Assembly: GCA_018817125.1 (NCBI GenBank)
Contig: JAHIUN010000010.1
Location: 1-36,766 of the forward strand
DNA: 36,766 nucleotides
Direction of reading: 5' to 3'
Source: Patescibacteria group bacterium
GTDB lineage: Bacteria; Patescibacteriota; Gracilibacteria; UM-FILTER-43-11
The notes under the pieces were generated by a model. That model ran no database searches. It saw only the letters and a program-made list of their open reading frames with translations, and was not told where the DNA came from. Both the position numbers and the translations under genes were made by a program. Shown in pieces: positions 1 to 7,288 of the stretch; the first letter of the stretch is position 1; each line of letters starts with the position of its first letter.

Positions 1-48
1 AACTTCGGAGTAGCAAAAGCCCCGGGGGATCATGAACCGTAACTCCCG

Positions 49-426
49 TCATGGTCTCCTTATATCAGCGTGTCTAACGGTCATGCTCCCCCGGACCCCC
101 TGTGCCTTATGTCTTTGCTCTGCCATGAAAACGTCGGGGCTATATTGCCGTACCGACACCTGGCGGTAGTCACGGCCTTCGGCCGTGCTTAACCACAAGG
201 GCTCGCTGTTCCTGTACAGCACAGACCCCTTGAATGCACCGCAGAAGTTCAGAGGCCAAAGGGGGTCTGGGGGCCCACGCTTTGCCCGGCGATAGATTAA
301 AAGTACAAAGCCGGGTTTGGTTCGTGGGACCCCCAGCGGTTTTTTTGCTTCATTTTTTTGACGCCAAAAAAATGAAGAAGCATGGGTGAGACAGCTCATC
401 AGCGCATAGAAGCAGGAAGTCAGCAC
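49..426 (-). CDS. Doubtful hypothetical protein inside the repeat
   Basis: An open frame of 125 codons with a GTG start lies inside the repeat and is rich in Arg, Pro and Trp. I recognise no domain. For coding: the right-hand copy keeps the same frame over its first 23 codons, and its two differences from the left copy (TCC to TCA, CTC to CTT) are both synonymous. Against coding: the frame is made largely of strong hairpins, has no ribosome-binding site, has unusual composition, and ends in TGA, a stop used by none of the other genes here. It may be a structured DNA or RNA element with an accidental reading frame. Confidence 0.2.
   Translation of the reverse strand: MLTSCFYALMSCLTHASSFFWRQKNEAKKPLGVPRTKPGFVLLIYRRAKRGPPDPLWPLNFCGAFKGSVLYRNSEPLWLSTAEGRDYRQVSVRQYSPDVFMAEQRHKAQGVRGSMTVRHADIRRP
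348..377. repeat. Perfect 13-bp inverted repeat where the contig breaks
   Basis: CTTCATTTTTTTG (348-360) pairs perfectly with 365-377 around the loop ACGC. The inverted copy at the right end stops inside this loop, so the contig ends at the palindrome centre. This fits an assembly break at a foldback within a multicopy repeat. Confidence 0.7.
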
Positions 427-529
427 AAAAGTAAGTCGCGGCCTTTGCCGCTGCCGCTAAAAATAAGATCCTGATGATCCGGTAAAGTGGTTATTGTACG
501 AATAACAAAAAAACAGGTAAAATACAATC

Positions 530-1015
530 ATGAAAATTTCTTATGTTAAGGGCATCAGTTTTGGTCTCACCTCCGGCATCATCACCACGTTGGGAATGAT
601 GGTGGGCCTGCATGCAGGCACTCATTCGAAACTGGCGGTGCTGGGCGGGGTTCTAACCATCGCGATTGCAGACGCTTTTTCAGACGCGTTGGGTATTCAT
701 ATTTCCGAAGAATCCGAAAACCAGCACACCGCCAAGGAGATTTGGGAATCAACATTGGCGACCTTTGCGGCCAAATTTGTTTTTGCCTTAACCTTTGTGA
801 TCCCCATCTTACTTCTTGAACTCAATCAAGCAATATGGGTAAGTATCATTTGGGGAATGCTTGTACTCGGATGCATCAGCTGCTGGATGGCTCGTGACCA
901 AAAAGCTCCCATATGGCATGTAGTCGGTGAGCATTGGGGAATCGCTGTTGTAGTGATTGTGATTACTCACTATGTTGGCGAATGGATTTCGATGACATTC
1001 GGGGGGTTCGCCTAA
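530..1015 (+). CDS. VIT/CCC1-like membrane protein (possible iron or manganese transporter)
   Basis: A protein of 161 residues with about five hydrophobic segments. The first pair, around residues 9-30 and 36-56 with SFGLTSGIITTLGMMVGL and an acidic SDALGIHISEESE stretch, resembles the first two helices of the VIT1/CCC1 family, which moves Fe2+ or Mn2+ across membranes. It is shorter than usual (about 230 residues). The soluble helical metal-binding section normally found between helices 2 and 3 is nearly absent here, being only a short loop with EESENQH. The ATG at 530 is preceded by AATC and no clear Shine-Dalgarno. It converges with the DUF202 gene, 6 bases away. The family call is moderately sure; the substrate is inferred. 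Confidence 0.6.
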   Translation: MKISYVKGISFGLTSGIITTLGMMVGLHAGTHSKLAVLGGVLTIAIADAFSDALGIHISEESENQHTAKEIWESTLATFAAKFVFALTFVIPILLLELNQAIWVSIIWGMLVLGCISCWMARDQKAPIWHVVGEHWGIAVVVIVITHYVGEWISMTFGGFA

Positions 1016-1021
1016 ATATTT

Positions 1022-1318
1022 TTAATTTTTATCTTTCCTGTGTTTGATATCATGGATCATTTGGCGAACGCTGATATATTTCCAGAATCCAATAATAAGA
1101 CAGGCAATGCCGATTGGAACAAAAGTCCAACCGATGATTTGAAGGATTTGGGATTTGAAAAATTGAATAAATGAGACCCCAGCCACAAAAAGTGTTAAAG
1201 CTGTCCGCACGTAAGCGAGCCAGGTCCGGTCATTGGCTAGCAGGGTTCGGTGAGTGCCTAAATAATCCGCCAAAGTCAGATTTCCTTTCTTATAATGGCT
1301 GTGCATATTATTCAGCAT
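1022..1318 (-). CDS. DUF202 (YidH-like) small membrane protein
   Basis: A 98-residue protein. Residues 16-45 carry the signature LADYLGTHRTLLANDRTWLAYVRTALTLF, which is typical of DUF202: a charged N-terminal helix with NDRTWLAYVRT just before the first membrane segment. Two hydrophobic segments follow (about 40-57 and 61-80). The biochemical function of the family is unknown. It is the last gene of a leftward run that begins with transketolase. The 48-base gap to the preceding gene holds nothing I recognise. Confidence 0.8.
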   Translation of the reverse strand: MLNNMHSHYKKGNLTLADYLGTHRTLLANDRTWLAYVRTALTLFVAGVSFIQFFKSQILQIIGWTFVPIGIACLIIGFWKYISVRQMIHDIKHRKDKN

Positions 1319-1366
1319 GATTTTTATTTTAAATTCTAATAATTTGAGTATACCAAAATTTTTTCA

Positions 1367-1687
1367 TTAAATCGAAAGGTAGGCAAATACGATAAAAATC
1401 ACTACTGCCATCCCGGCTAAAAAGCTCAATAAAATGGACCAGCCAAAAACCATATATAAAAAGGCAGATATAATCACAATAGAAACAAAAATCGTAAAGA
1501 TCTTCCAGTAAAAGGGTGCGATATAAATCAGGACAGTGGTTAAAAAGGCAATCCAAGCCCCCAGCCAAAGGTGGAAAGAGTCAAATCCGATTTCAAAAAA
1601 CCAGCCGATTAACATTGTGGCCGCAAAAACAACGAGAGCAATAATAGATAAAATAAAGAGCCTTAGAAAAAAACGATCATAATCCAT
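1367..1687 (-). CDS. Small membrane protein with four predicted helices
   Basis: A 106-residue, almost entirely hydrophobic protein. Segments at about 8-31, 34-58, 60-82 and 83-105 look like four membrane helices. The only charged part is the N-terminus (MDYDRFFLR). I recognise no family. It starts 6 bases after the stop of the LOG-family gene, so it is almost certainly co-transcribed with it. Another reading frame over the same DNA (1329-1568) looks like a shadow: it lacks the regular helix pattern and overlaps the neighbouring gap. Confidence 0.65.
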   Translation of the reverse strand: MDYDRFFLRLFILSIIALVVFAATMLIGWFFEIGFDSFHLWLGAWIAFLTTVLIYIAPFYWKIFTIFVSIVIISAFLYMVFGWSILLSFLAGMAVVIFIVFAYLSI

Positions 1688-1693
1688 AATTCA

Positions 1694-2338
1694 TTAAATT
1701 TTATACTTTTGATAGTTTTTACAGAAATCAACACCACCCTTTTCATATTCTTTGTGGGTCTTTTTGATAATCCGCATGGCTTCCGAACAATGTTCAGCCA
1801 GAAAGATGAAATTAAGATCTCCTTTATCCAAAAACCCCTTTTTTAATGGCCATTTTTCTATCCATTTAATCAGATCGGGCCACATCTCTCCCATAAAAAT
1901 AATCGGAATATTGCAAATATGTTTCACTTGTATCAGTTGCCATGTATAAAAGAATTCCAATAGCGTTCCTACACCACCTGGGGCAACCACCACCACATTA
2001 GAAAGAGTCATGAATTGATCCAGCCGATCTGAAAAATGTGTGTAATCTTTCTTAATATCTAAATGTTTATTGCTCATTTGCTCTTTGGGGAGTTCGATGG
2101 TCAGTCCGAACGAATGAACATTTCGTTCTTCCTTCCGCCCGTCTTTATGCCCCTTATTAGCTGCCTCCATAATGCCCGGCCCTCCGCCGGTTACCACGTC
2201 AAAACCTGCGGCCGCAATTCGACGCGCTAAAGAATAAACCTGTTTATAACGAGGATCATTTTCTTTAATTCGTGCGGAGCCAAAAATAGCCACCCGAAAA
2301 TGTCCAACATCAATATATTCGGGGATTTGTTTTTTCAT
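1694..2338 (-). CDS. LOG-family (TIGR00730-like) nucleoside 5'-monophosphate phosphoribohydrolase
   Basis: A 214-residue cytosolic protein with a Rossmann-like fold. It has both LOG-family signatures: GGGPGIMEAANKG at about 52-64 and PGGVGTLLEFFYTWQ at about 120-134 (PGGxGTxxE). Family members cleave nucleoside monophosphates to free base and ribose 5-phosphate. They were long annotated as lysine decarboxylases, without good reason. An internal SFGLTIELPKEQ segment precedes the second motif, as in longer bacterial members. The gene lies 13 bases downstream of transketolase on the same strand. Ribose 5-phosphate is a transketolase substrate, so a shared pentose salvage role is plausible but inferred. 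No Shine-Dalgarno is seen before the ATG. Confidence 0.8.
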   Translation of the reverse strand: MKKQIPEYIDVGHFRVAIFGSARIKENDPRYKQVYSLARRIAAAGFDVVTGGGPGIMEAANKGHKDGRKEERNVHSFGLTIELPKEQMSNKHLDIKKDYTHFSDRLDQFMTLSNVVVVAPGGVGTLLEFFYTWQLIQVKHICNIPIIFMGEMWPDLIKWIEKWPLKKGFLDKGDLNFIFLAEHCSEAMRIIKKTHKEYEKGGVDFCKNYQKYKI

Positions 2339-2351
2339 AAAGTTTTTTTGG

Positions 2352-4271
2352 TTACAGATTCAGACACGTTTTTTTTAAATCTTCAGGTCCAATACCAGCT
2401 GCGTCATACAGCTCAAGCGGCTTACCGGAGAGTTGGTATTTTTCTACAGCCATATTTTTGATTTTGACCGAAAGTCCTTCTTCCGCCACCACCTTATTGA
2501 TCTGAGAAGCCCATCCATTATGCGGGTTGTGGTCTTCAATGGTGATGAGCTTGCCAGTCTTATTTAATGAAGTTATCAGAGCTTCACGGTCGATTTGCTT
2601 AAGCGCGCTCATCGCCAGCACTTCAACACTTAAGTCATTTTTCAGCTGATCCGCTACGCCAACAGCAATAGACACCATCGAACCGGCAGCGATCACCGTT
2701 ACATCGGTTCCGGTGCGGATTAAATCCGCCTTACCATACTCAAATTCGTAACCTTCTCCATAAAAAGGTGTGCCGTCTTTTTTTAAAATCACTTCAAACT
2801 TATGGCGACCCATACGCACGTAAAAATTGCCGTAATGAGAGGCGATATAGCGGATAATCCGGTCGGTCTGGTTCGCGTCCGCAGGTTCCAGAACATGCGT
2901 GTTGAACATGCCTAAAAATGAACCCATATCATCAATGGCCTGATGGGTCGGTCCGTCTTCACCAACAGAAAGACCGCAGTGAGTAGAGACCATTTTTACA
3001 TTAGTTACATTGATATCATTCACCCGTGCCTGATCCTTGGCGCGGCTGGACATAAATACGCCAAAAGTGGAGGCGAAAGGCACAAATCCACTCAGGCTCA
3101 AACCTCCCGCCAGGCTTACCATATGCTGTTCCGCGATTCCCACTTCAAACACACGTTCAGGGAATTCTTTTCCCATCACATTGGTTTTTACAGAACCTCC
3201 CAAATCTGCTGTCATGGCCACGATATTTTCATTTTCTTTAGCCAGATTCAAAAGCGCCTTACCATACGCCCCCCTGCAATCCGCTTTCGTGCCGGCCGGC
3301 AGGATATTGGGCGTCCCAGTTTTGACCCCAGGCATGGGCGCCAATTGTTCTGTAAAATACTGCGATGAATCTTTTGGTTTCCATTTCACCTCTTTCCGAA
3401 ACGCATCTAGCAATTCAATTTCCCCTTTCTCCATTTTAAGCGGGCCGGCAAGCTCGGCTTCCGCCTGCTCGGGTTTGGGCGGAATGCCATGCCAGGTAGA
3501 CAAATGATCCTGCCCGTCTGGCTCCATAAAACTCACACCCTTGCCCATCACTGTATGTCCTAAAATCACAGTCGGTTTAATAGAATCATAGCTATCACCA
3601 ATCGCTTTCCACATGGCTTCAAAATCATGGCCGTCTATTTCCATCACATTCCAGTCTGCCGACTCAAAAATCTGTTTGAGGTTGATCGGCATCACTTTTT
3701 TCAGGCTGTCCGTCAGTTGAACCTGATTGTAGTCTATAAACAATGTGTAATTATCCAGTTTGTATTTATTGGCGTAATGCATCATTTCATACACCTGTCC
3801 TTCATCGCATTCCCCATCACCCGCGACTGCGAACACGCGTCGGTTTTTGCCATTTAGTTTTTCGGATTGAGCTATCCCGCATGCCACTGACACGCCGACC
3901 CCTAATGGGCCTGTGCCGTAATGGATTCCTGGCACATGGCGCGTGATATGTCCTTCAAAAACCGAACCGTTTTTCCGGAAATCCCGCACCACTTCCTCGC
4001 GCGAGATATAACCCATTTCCGCCAGGATCGAATAAGCCGCCGGAGACACATGCCCGTTGCTTATCACCAAATCTTCCCCGGTCTGACTAATAATAAAAGC
4101 ATACAGAAGCGCCAGATAATCGATGACTGAACACGATCCGCCGGGATGCCCGGACTGGGAGTTCGCCACCATGGCGACAATGGCGTTCCGGCAGCTTCTG
4201 GATAAGATTTTTAAAAAGTCGACATGTTCCTCAGAAAGAGGCTGTCCGATTTGGGGGAAAGTTTTGAACAT
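2352..4271 (-). CDS. tkt: Transketolase
   Basis: A full-length 639-residue thiamine-diphosphate enzyme that moves two-carbon units between ketose and aldose phosphates (non-oxidative pentose phosphate pathway). The N-terminal half has SGHPGGSCS near residue 40 and the TPP/metal motif GDGECDEGQ with the downstream YNQVQ near 155-185. The second half begins near 320 and has the pyrimidine-binding segment with EVGIAEQHM and the signature GEDGPTHQ. Both halves are fused, unlike the split archaeal and some bacterial forms. It leads a leftward run with the LOG-family, membrane and DUF202 genes. The ATG has no Shine-Dalgarno, and the stop is TAA. Confidence 0.95.
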   Translation of the reverse strand: MFKTFPQIGQPLSEEHVDFLKILSRSCRNAIVAMVANSQSGHPGGSCSVIDYLALLYAFIISQTGEDLVISNGHVSPAAYSILAEMGYISREEVVRDFRKNGSVFEGHITRHVPGIHYGTGPLGVGVSVACGIAQSEKLNGKNRRVFAVAGDGECDEGQVYEMMHYANKYKLDNYTLFIDYNQVQLTDSLKKVMPINLKQIFESADWNVMEIDGHDFEAMWKAIGDSYDSIKPTVILGHTVMGKGVSFMEPDGQDHLSTWHGIPPKPEQAEAELAGPLKMEKGEIELLDAFRKEVKWKPKDSSQYFTEQLAPMPGVKTGTPNILPAGTKADCRGAYGKALLNLAKENENIVAMTADLGGSVKTNVMGKEFPERVFEVGIAEQHMVSLAGGLSLSGFVPFASTFGVFMSSRAKDQARVNDINVTNVKMVSTHCGLSVGEDGPTHQAIDDMGSFLGMFNTHVLEPADANQTDRIIRYIASHYGNFYVRMGRHKFEVILKKDGTPFYGEGYEFEYGKADLIRTGTDVTVIAAGSMVSIAVGVADQLKNDLSVEVLAMSALKQIDREALITSLNKTGKLITIEDHNPHNGWASQINKVVAEEGLSVKIKNMAVEKYQLSGKPLELYDAAGIGPEDLKKTCLNL

Positions 4272-4307
4272 TTTTTGGTTAGTAGTTAGGTGTCAAATGT
4301 TAAACCC

Positions 4308-4337
4308 AAGATACACTGAAACAGGGGCGTCAGGCAA
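4308..4337 (-). promoter_or_regulatory. Possible promoter for the transketolase run
   Basis: On the minus strand, TTGCCT (4337-4332) and TATCTT (4313-4308) are 18 bases apart, giving a leader of about 30 bases. Each box matches 4 of 6 consensus bases, so this is a weak call. Confidence 0.3.
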
Positions 4338-4356
4338 ATTGTTTAGAGGGAAATAA

Positions 4357-4386
4357 TTGACTTATAAATTATTTTCATTTTATAAT
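4357..4386 (+). promoter_or_regulatory. Sigma-70-type promoter for the ankyrin gene
   Basis: TTGACT (4357-4362) and a perfect TATAAT (4381-4386) are separated by 18 AT-rich bases. Transcription would start near 4393, leaving a leader of about 64 bases before the ATG at 4457. Confidence 0.7.
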
Positions 4387-4443
4387 CATAAACTAAAATG
4401 ATCTTTTAAATCTTTAAGGTTGGGTTCTAATTAATCCTTTAAC

Positions 4444-4449
4444 AGGAGG
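4444..4449 (+). promoter_or_regulatory. Consensus Shine-Dalgarno of the ankyrin gene
   Basis: A full AGGAGG lies 7 bases before the ATG at 4457 and fixes that start. It stands out because nearly all other genes in the window have no recognisable ribosome-binding site. Confidence 0.85.
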
Positions 4450-4456
4450 AAATGCT

Positions 4457-4990
4457 ATGTTTCGGGTGCTTATTGTTTTGGTTCTTATGATTCCATCCGT
4501 GGTTTTTGCCGCAGATAAGGAGGAAAAAAATCTGTTACGTGCCGCAAAAAATGGCGGCATTCAGATGGTCAAAATGTTAGTCGGCAAGGTGGATATAGAC
4601 ATTCAGGATGAAAAGGGGATGACTCCGCTGGCTCATGCCGCCTGGCATGGACATAAAGAGGTCGTTCTTTTCCTTGTCGAGCAAGGTGCGGATGTCAACA
4701 TTGCATCCAAAGACGGTAATACCCCCCTGATGCGCACCATCCAGTTCTGCCGTTATCACATGTTCCGCCCTATTTTATTAAAAGGGGCGAACGTAAATGC
4801 AATTCGTAATGATGGCAACACGCCGCTACATTTGGCTGCGCGGAATGGATGCGTGGACATCACCAAAATGCTCCTTGAGAATGGAGCAGATCGGGATGTC
4901 AAAAACGACCGTGATCAAACACCTCTGGATTTGGCTAAAAAGGCCAATCACAGGAACATCATCAAGCTCTTCAAACCGCCCAACCCGTAG
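4457..4990 (+). CDS. Secreted or periplasmic ankyrin-repeat protein
   Basis: A 177-residue protein. Residues 1-18 are a signal peptide ending VVFA before AD. About five ankyrin repeats follow: near 22-51, 53-84 (GMTPLAHAAWHGHKEVV), 86-118 (GNTPLMRT), 120-151 (GNTPLHLAARNG) and a partial one to 177 (QTPLDLAKKA). Ankyrin repeats bind proteins, and a signal peptide puts this copy outside the cytoplasm, so a surface or envelope partner is likely but unknown. It has its own strong promoter and a consensus Shine-Dalgarno, unlike its neighbours, which may mean recent transfer or high expression. It ends in TAG. Confidence 0.85.
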   Translation: MFRVLIVLVLMIPSVVFAADKEEKNLLRAAKNGGIQMVKMLVGKVDIDIQDEKGMTPLAHAAWHGHKEVVLFLVEQGADVNIASKDGNTPLMRTIQFCRYHMFRPILLKGANVNAIRNDGNTPLHLAARNGCVDITKMLLENGADRDVKNDRDQTPLDLAKKANHRNIIKLFKPPNP

Positions 4991-5027
4991 TAACAGTCGC
5001 CCAGTGCGGCTTAACTCAAATAACTGT

Positions 5028-5067
5028 GGTCCGATCCTTCGAAGCCTTGTGCGAAGAAGGACGGACC
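5028..5067. repeat. Foldback in the ankyrin 3' gap
   Basis: GGTCCG plus TCCTTCG pairs with CGAAG plus AGGACGGACC across a loop of about 10 bases, with small bulges. No T-run follows on the plus strand, so it is not a standard intrinsic terminator. The rest of the 4991-5218 gap holds the promoter listed next and an AT-rich leader. Confidence 0.6.
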
Positions 5068-5097
5068 CAGCCTTAAGGATTTAATTTAGGGATTATC

Positions 5098-5126
5098 TTG
5101 ACTTTTATACACATTTTTGTTCTAAT
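5098..5126 (+). promoter_or_regulatory. Promoter for the small repeat protein
   Basis: TTGACT (5098-5103) and TCTAAT (5121-5126, 5 of 6 consensus bases) are 17 bases apart. Transcription would begin near 5133, about 85 bases before the ATG at 5219. Confidence 0.6.
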
Positions 5127-5218
5127 ATATAACCAATTGATTTTTAATTTATTATCCCCCTCCCATAGCTAAAAAGAGTCTTGAAAAAACCAATGTTTTA
5201 AGAGAAACAGGTGAAGTA

Positions 5219-5470
5219 ATGCCAGAAAAAGCATTACTTGAATTAGCTAAGTTAAATAGGGATGTGTTAAAGGAAATTATAAACCCTTCAGAAGAAGTAC
5301 AATTCACCGCAGTGGAAAGGAATGGCAATGCGATTCGGTATATCGAAAACCCTTCAAGGGCAGTGCAATTAGTTGCAATACGGCAAAATCCCGATGTACT
5401 TCGCCATATCGAAAATCCAGTGGCTGAAGCTGTTGCCTTAGCAGGAGAGTTGATGGATAAGGCATCCTAA
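5219..5470 (+). CDS. Small helical-repeat protein (DUF4116/variant HEAT-like pattern)
   Basis: An 83-residue soluble protein made of about three 20-22-residue helical repeats with a shared pattern. Examples are NPSEEVQFTAVERNGNAIRYI, NPSRAVQLVAIRQNPDVLRHI and NPVAEAVALAGELM, each opening with NP and carrying an (A/V)xxxNxxxxxxI core. The pattern recalls the DUF4116-type and variant leucine/HEAT repeats used as protein-binding scaffolds, but it is too short for a firm family call. AGGTGA lies 5 bases before the ATG, making this one of only two genes with a plausible Shine-Dalgarno. Its TAA overlaps the TAG of the convergent radical SAM gene by 4 bases in total. Partners are unknown. Confidence 0.65.
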   Translation: MPEKALLELAKLNRDVLKEIINPSEEVQFTAVERNGNAIRYIENPSRAVQLVAIRQNPDVLRHIENPVAEAVALAGELMDKAS

Positions 5471-7185
5471 GAATACTGCTTCTTCATCTCCTCAAACTTC
5501 TCCGCTCCGATCTCCTTTTTCAGTTTTTCCTGCATCGCTTTTACGACTGGTGGGGCGTCGTCGCCAGCGGTGATGACCACCCTCATCATCTCCGCCGGAT
5601 CCATATTTGCCATGCCCTGAGTCCGTTTTTTGGGCTGTAACATTTCTTTTAAAGCGATGGTCATCGCCCGTTTTACTTTATTCGGAATATTCGGATTATT
5701 CGGAATCTCCGTCTCTAAAAGCTGTCGGGCTGTCGCTTCGGAATCAATCACATATTTGCCAAGTCTTGGCGGTCGGTTTTTAAGAACGCGGGCGTTGGAC
5801 TGCCGGATAAACGCGTCCAGTTCCGCGGACCGCGGATTAGGTGTTTTGTTCACAACCGCATACGCCTCCAGTTCCGGCGCCAGATTTCCCGTGATCGGAA
5901 TCAGGTCATAATCACTCAAATCCAGATTCATGGTCGGCAGTTTGGTGTTCGGGTAAAATTTAAGCTGGTAGTTCCGGCATTCAATATCATTATCCGAAAA
6001 ATACTTAAACGCCTGTTCGATAACATCCAGATCTTCTCCCGGCACACCGGTAATATAATCTACCGTCAGTTCCTGTTTGGCTTGGCGGGTTTTATCGCGG
6101 ATTATTTCCGTCAGTTTTTTAGTATTAAGTGGACGCATAAAAAGTTTTAAGATTTTTTCTTCAAAACTCTGTATTCCGAATACAATCGTGTCCGAACCGG
6201 CTTTGCGCATCAGGTTATAATCACTCACATCTAATTTGCCGATAATGCTGGGGTGATGATAAGCCGTCCAATTAATATAATTATCCATCCCTCGTCCGAT
6301 CACTTCCCGGCAGAATTCCCGAATCCACTCCTCATTCAAAAACATAATGTTGGAATTGGTGAAAGTGAACATAAAAAATCCAGCTTCTTTGGCTAAATAT
6401 TCCAGCTCATCCACGACCCGCTTTGGCGAAAAGGTCATCAATTTCTCCTCATATTGCGGAACACTGCAATAGGTACAATTGAAGGGGCATCCCCGATTCA
6501 CTTCCAGTCCCTGCGAAGCAAAAATAAGCCCCATATCAAATACTCCTAAATCCTCAGATTCAATAACCGGTTTATAGTAATTTTGGTAAAACGTGTTATG
6601 TTCCAGGTCTAAAAAAGGAAGCGCTTCAAGTTCATCCGAAGTCAATGTCACCTTATGGCCTTTTTGCAGTTCACCATTTTCATAAGCCCACAATCCATCA
6701 ATGCCATGGAGTTGGTTTTTCGAGAGGATTTCGTCCGTGATCTTCTCGCCCAACCCCTGAACCACTCCAAAATCCGTTAAGCCTTTTTCAATCAATAATT
6801 CCGTCAGCTTCAGCGGTTCGGAGCTCGGAAGTGGCCCGCCAAAAAGGAGTTTTTTATCTTTCAAAACCGTTCGCGCTTTATCCAAAGTTCGCAAAATGTG
6901 ATTTATATTCCAGGAATTCACATGAAATCCAATTGTCCGATACCCGTCCGCATGGTCCGTAAGCCAATCTCCCAATTCCTCCGGTCCATTCGTCGACTCC
7001 GGCCGGCCGGTGGTATCGATTATCTGACTTGTCTTACCTTTTTGCTTCAAATATCCCGCAATCCGATTCAGTCCCAAATGGTTTTCCGGAGCACTGAAAA
7101 CCCCCATCTCATTCTTCGAGAAGTCGGGATTGATTAAAAGGATGTCGGTGGATTCGGTCGTATTTGGGGTTGGTTGGAAATCCAT
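5467..7185 (-). CDS. B12-binding-type radical SAM enzyme
   Basis: A 572-residue protein with the layout of cobalamin-type radical SAM enzymes. An N-terminal Rossmann-like domain (about 12-165, beginning DILLINPDFS) resembles the B12-binding domain but lacks the DxHxxG motif, so corrinoid may bind base-off or not at all. The radical SAM barrel carries the cluster motif with C233, C237 and C240 (NRGCPFNCTYC). A C-terminal helical section of about 150 residues runs to the end. Members methylate or rearrange unreactive carbons in cofactors, lipids or natural products; the substrate here cannot be told. The neighbouring MFS transporter is upstream on the same strand, 103 bases away. The nearby NrdJ and corrinoid adenosyltransferase genes suggest cobalamin is available. 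Confidence 0.8.
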   Translation of the reverse strand: MDFQPTPNTTESTDILLINPDFSKNEMGVFSAPENHLGLNRIAGYLKQKGKTSQIIDTTGRPESTNGPEELGDWLTDHADGYRTIGFHVNSWNINHILRTLDKARTVLKDKKLLFGGPLPSSEPLKLTELLIEKGLTDFGVVQGLGEKITDEILSKNQLHGIDGLWAYENGELQKGHKVTLTSDELEALPFLDLEHNTFYQNYYKPVIESEDLGVFDMGLIFASQGLEVNRGCPFNCTYCSVPQYEEKLMTFSPKRVVDELEYLAKEAGFFMFTFTNSNIMFLNEEWIREFCREVIGRGMDNYINWTAYHHPSIIGKLDVSDYNLMRKAGSDTIVFGIQSFEEKILKLFMRPLNTKKLTEIIRDKTRQAKQELTVDYITGVPGEDLDVIEQAFKYFSDNDIECRNYQLKFYPNTKLPTMNLDLSDYDLIPITGNLAPELEAYAVVNKTPNPRSAELDAFIRQSNARVLKNRPPRLGKYVIDSEATARQLLETEIPNNPNIPNKVKRAMTIALKEMLQPKKRTQGMANMDPAEMMRVVITAGDDAPPVVKAMQEKLKKEIGAEKFEEMKKQYS

Positions 7186-7288
7186 AGTATCTTCAGCTTA
7201 TGAACCTCATGAAGTGAACAGACCAATAACCTCCGGGCATCTGATTAGGATTGAATGAATCAGGTGTCCTGAAGGGAAATAAAATTAA

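Larger units (their letters stand above)
1..496 (-). repeat. Dispersed repeat, left copy (continues past the window edge)
   Basis: Bases 363-496 match the reverse complement of 36633-36766 at 132 of 134 positions, and similarity stops sharply at 496. The repeat must extend to at least the window edge on this side, because both copies read outward. The stretch is GC-richer than the rest of the window and strongly structured: arms at 267-279 and 323-336 pair with one bulged A, 284-290 pairs with 310-316 inside them, and 348-360 pairs perfectly with 365-377. No transposase is visible. It could be the edge of a mobile element or a multicopy structured element. This is inferred from repetition and structure, not from a recognised family. 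Confidence 0.75.

Noticed and set aside
2943-3507. Plus-strand open frames inside transketolase
   Set aside because: They are antisense shadows of a conserved gene without start signals or recognisable domains.
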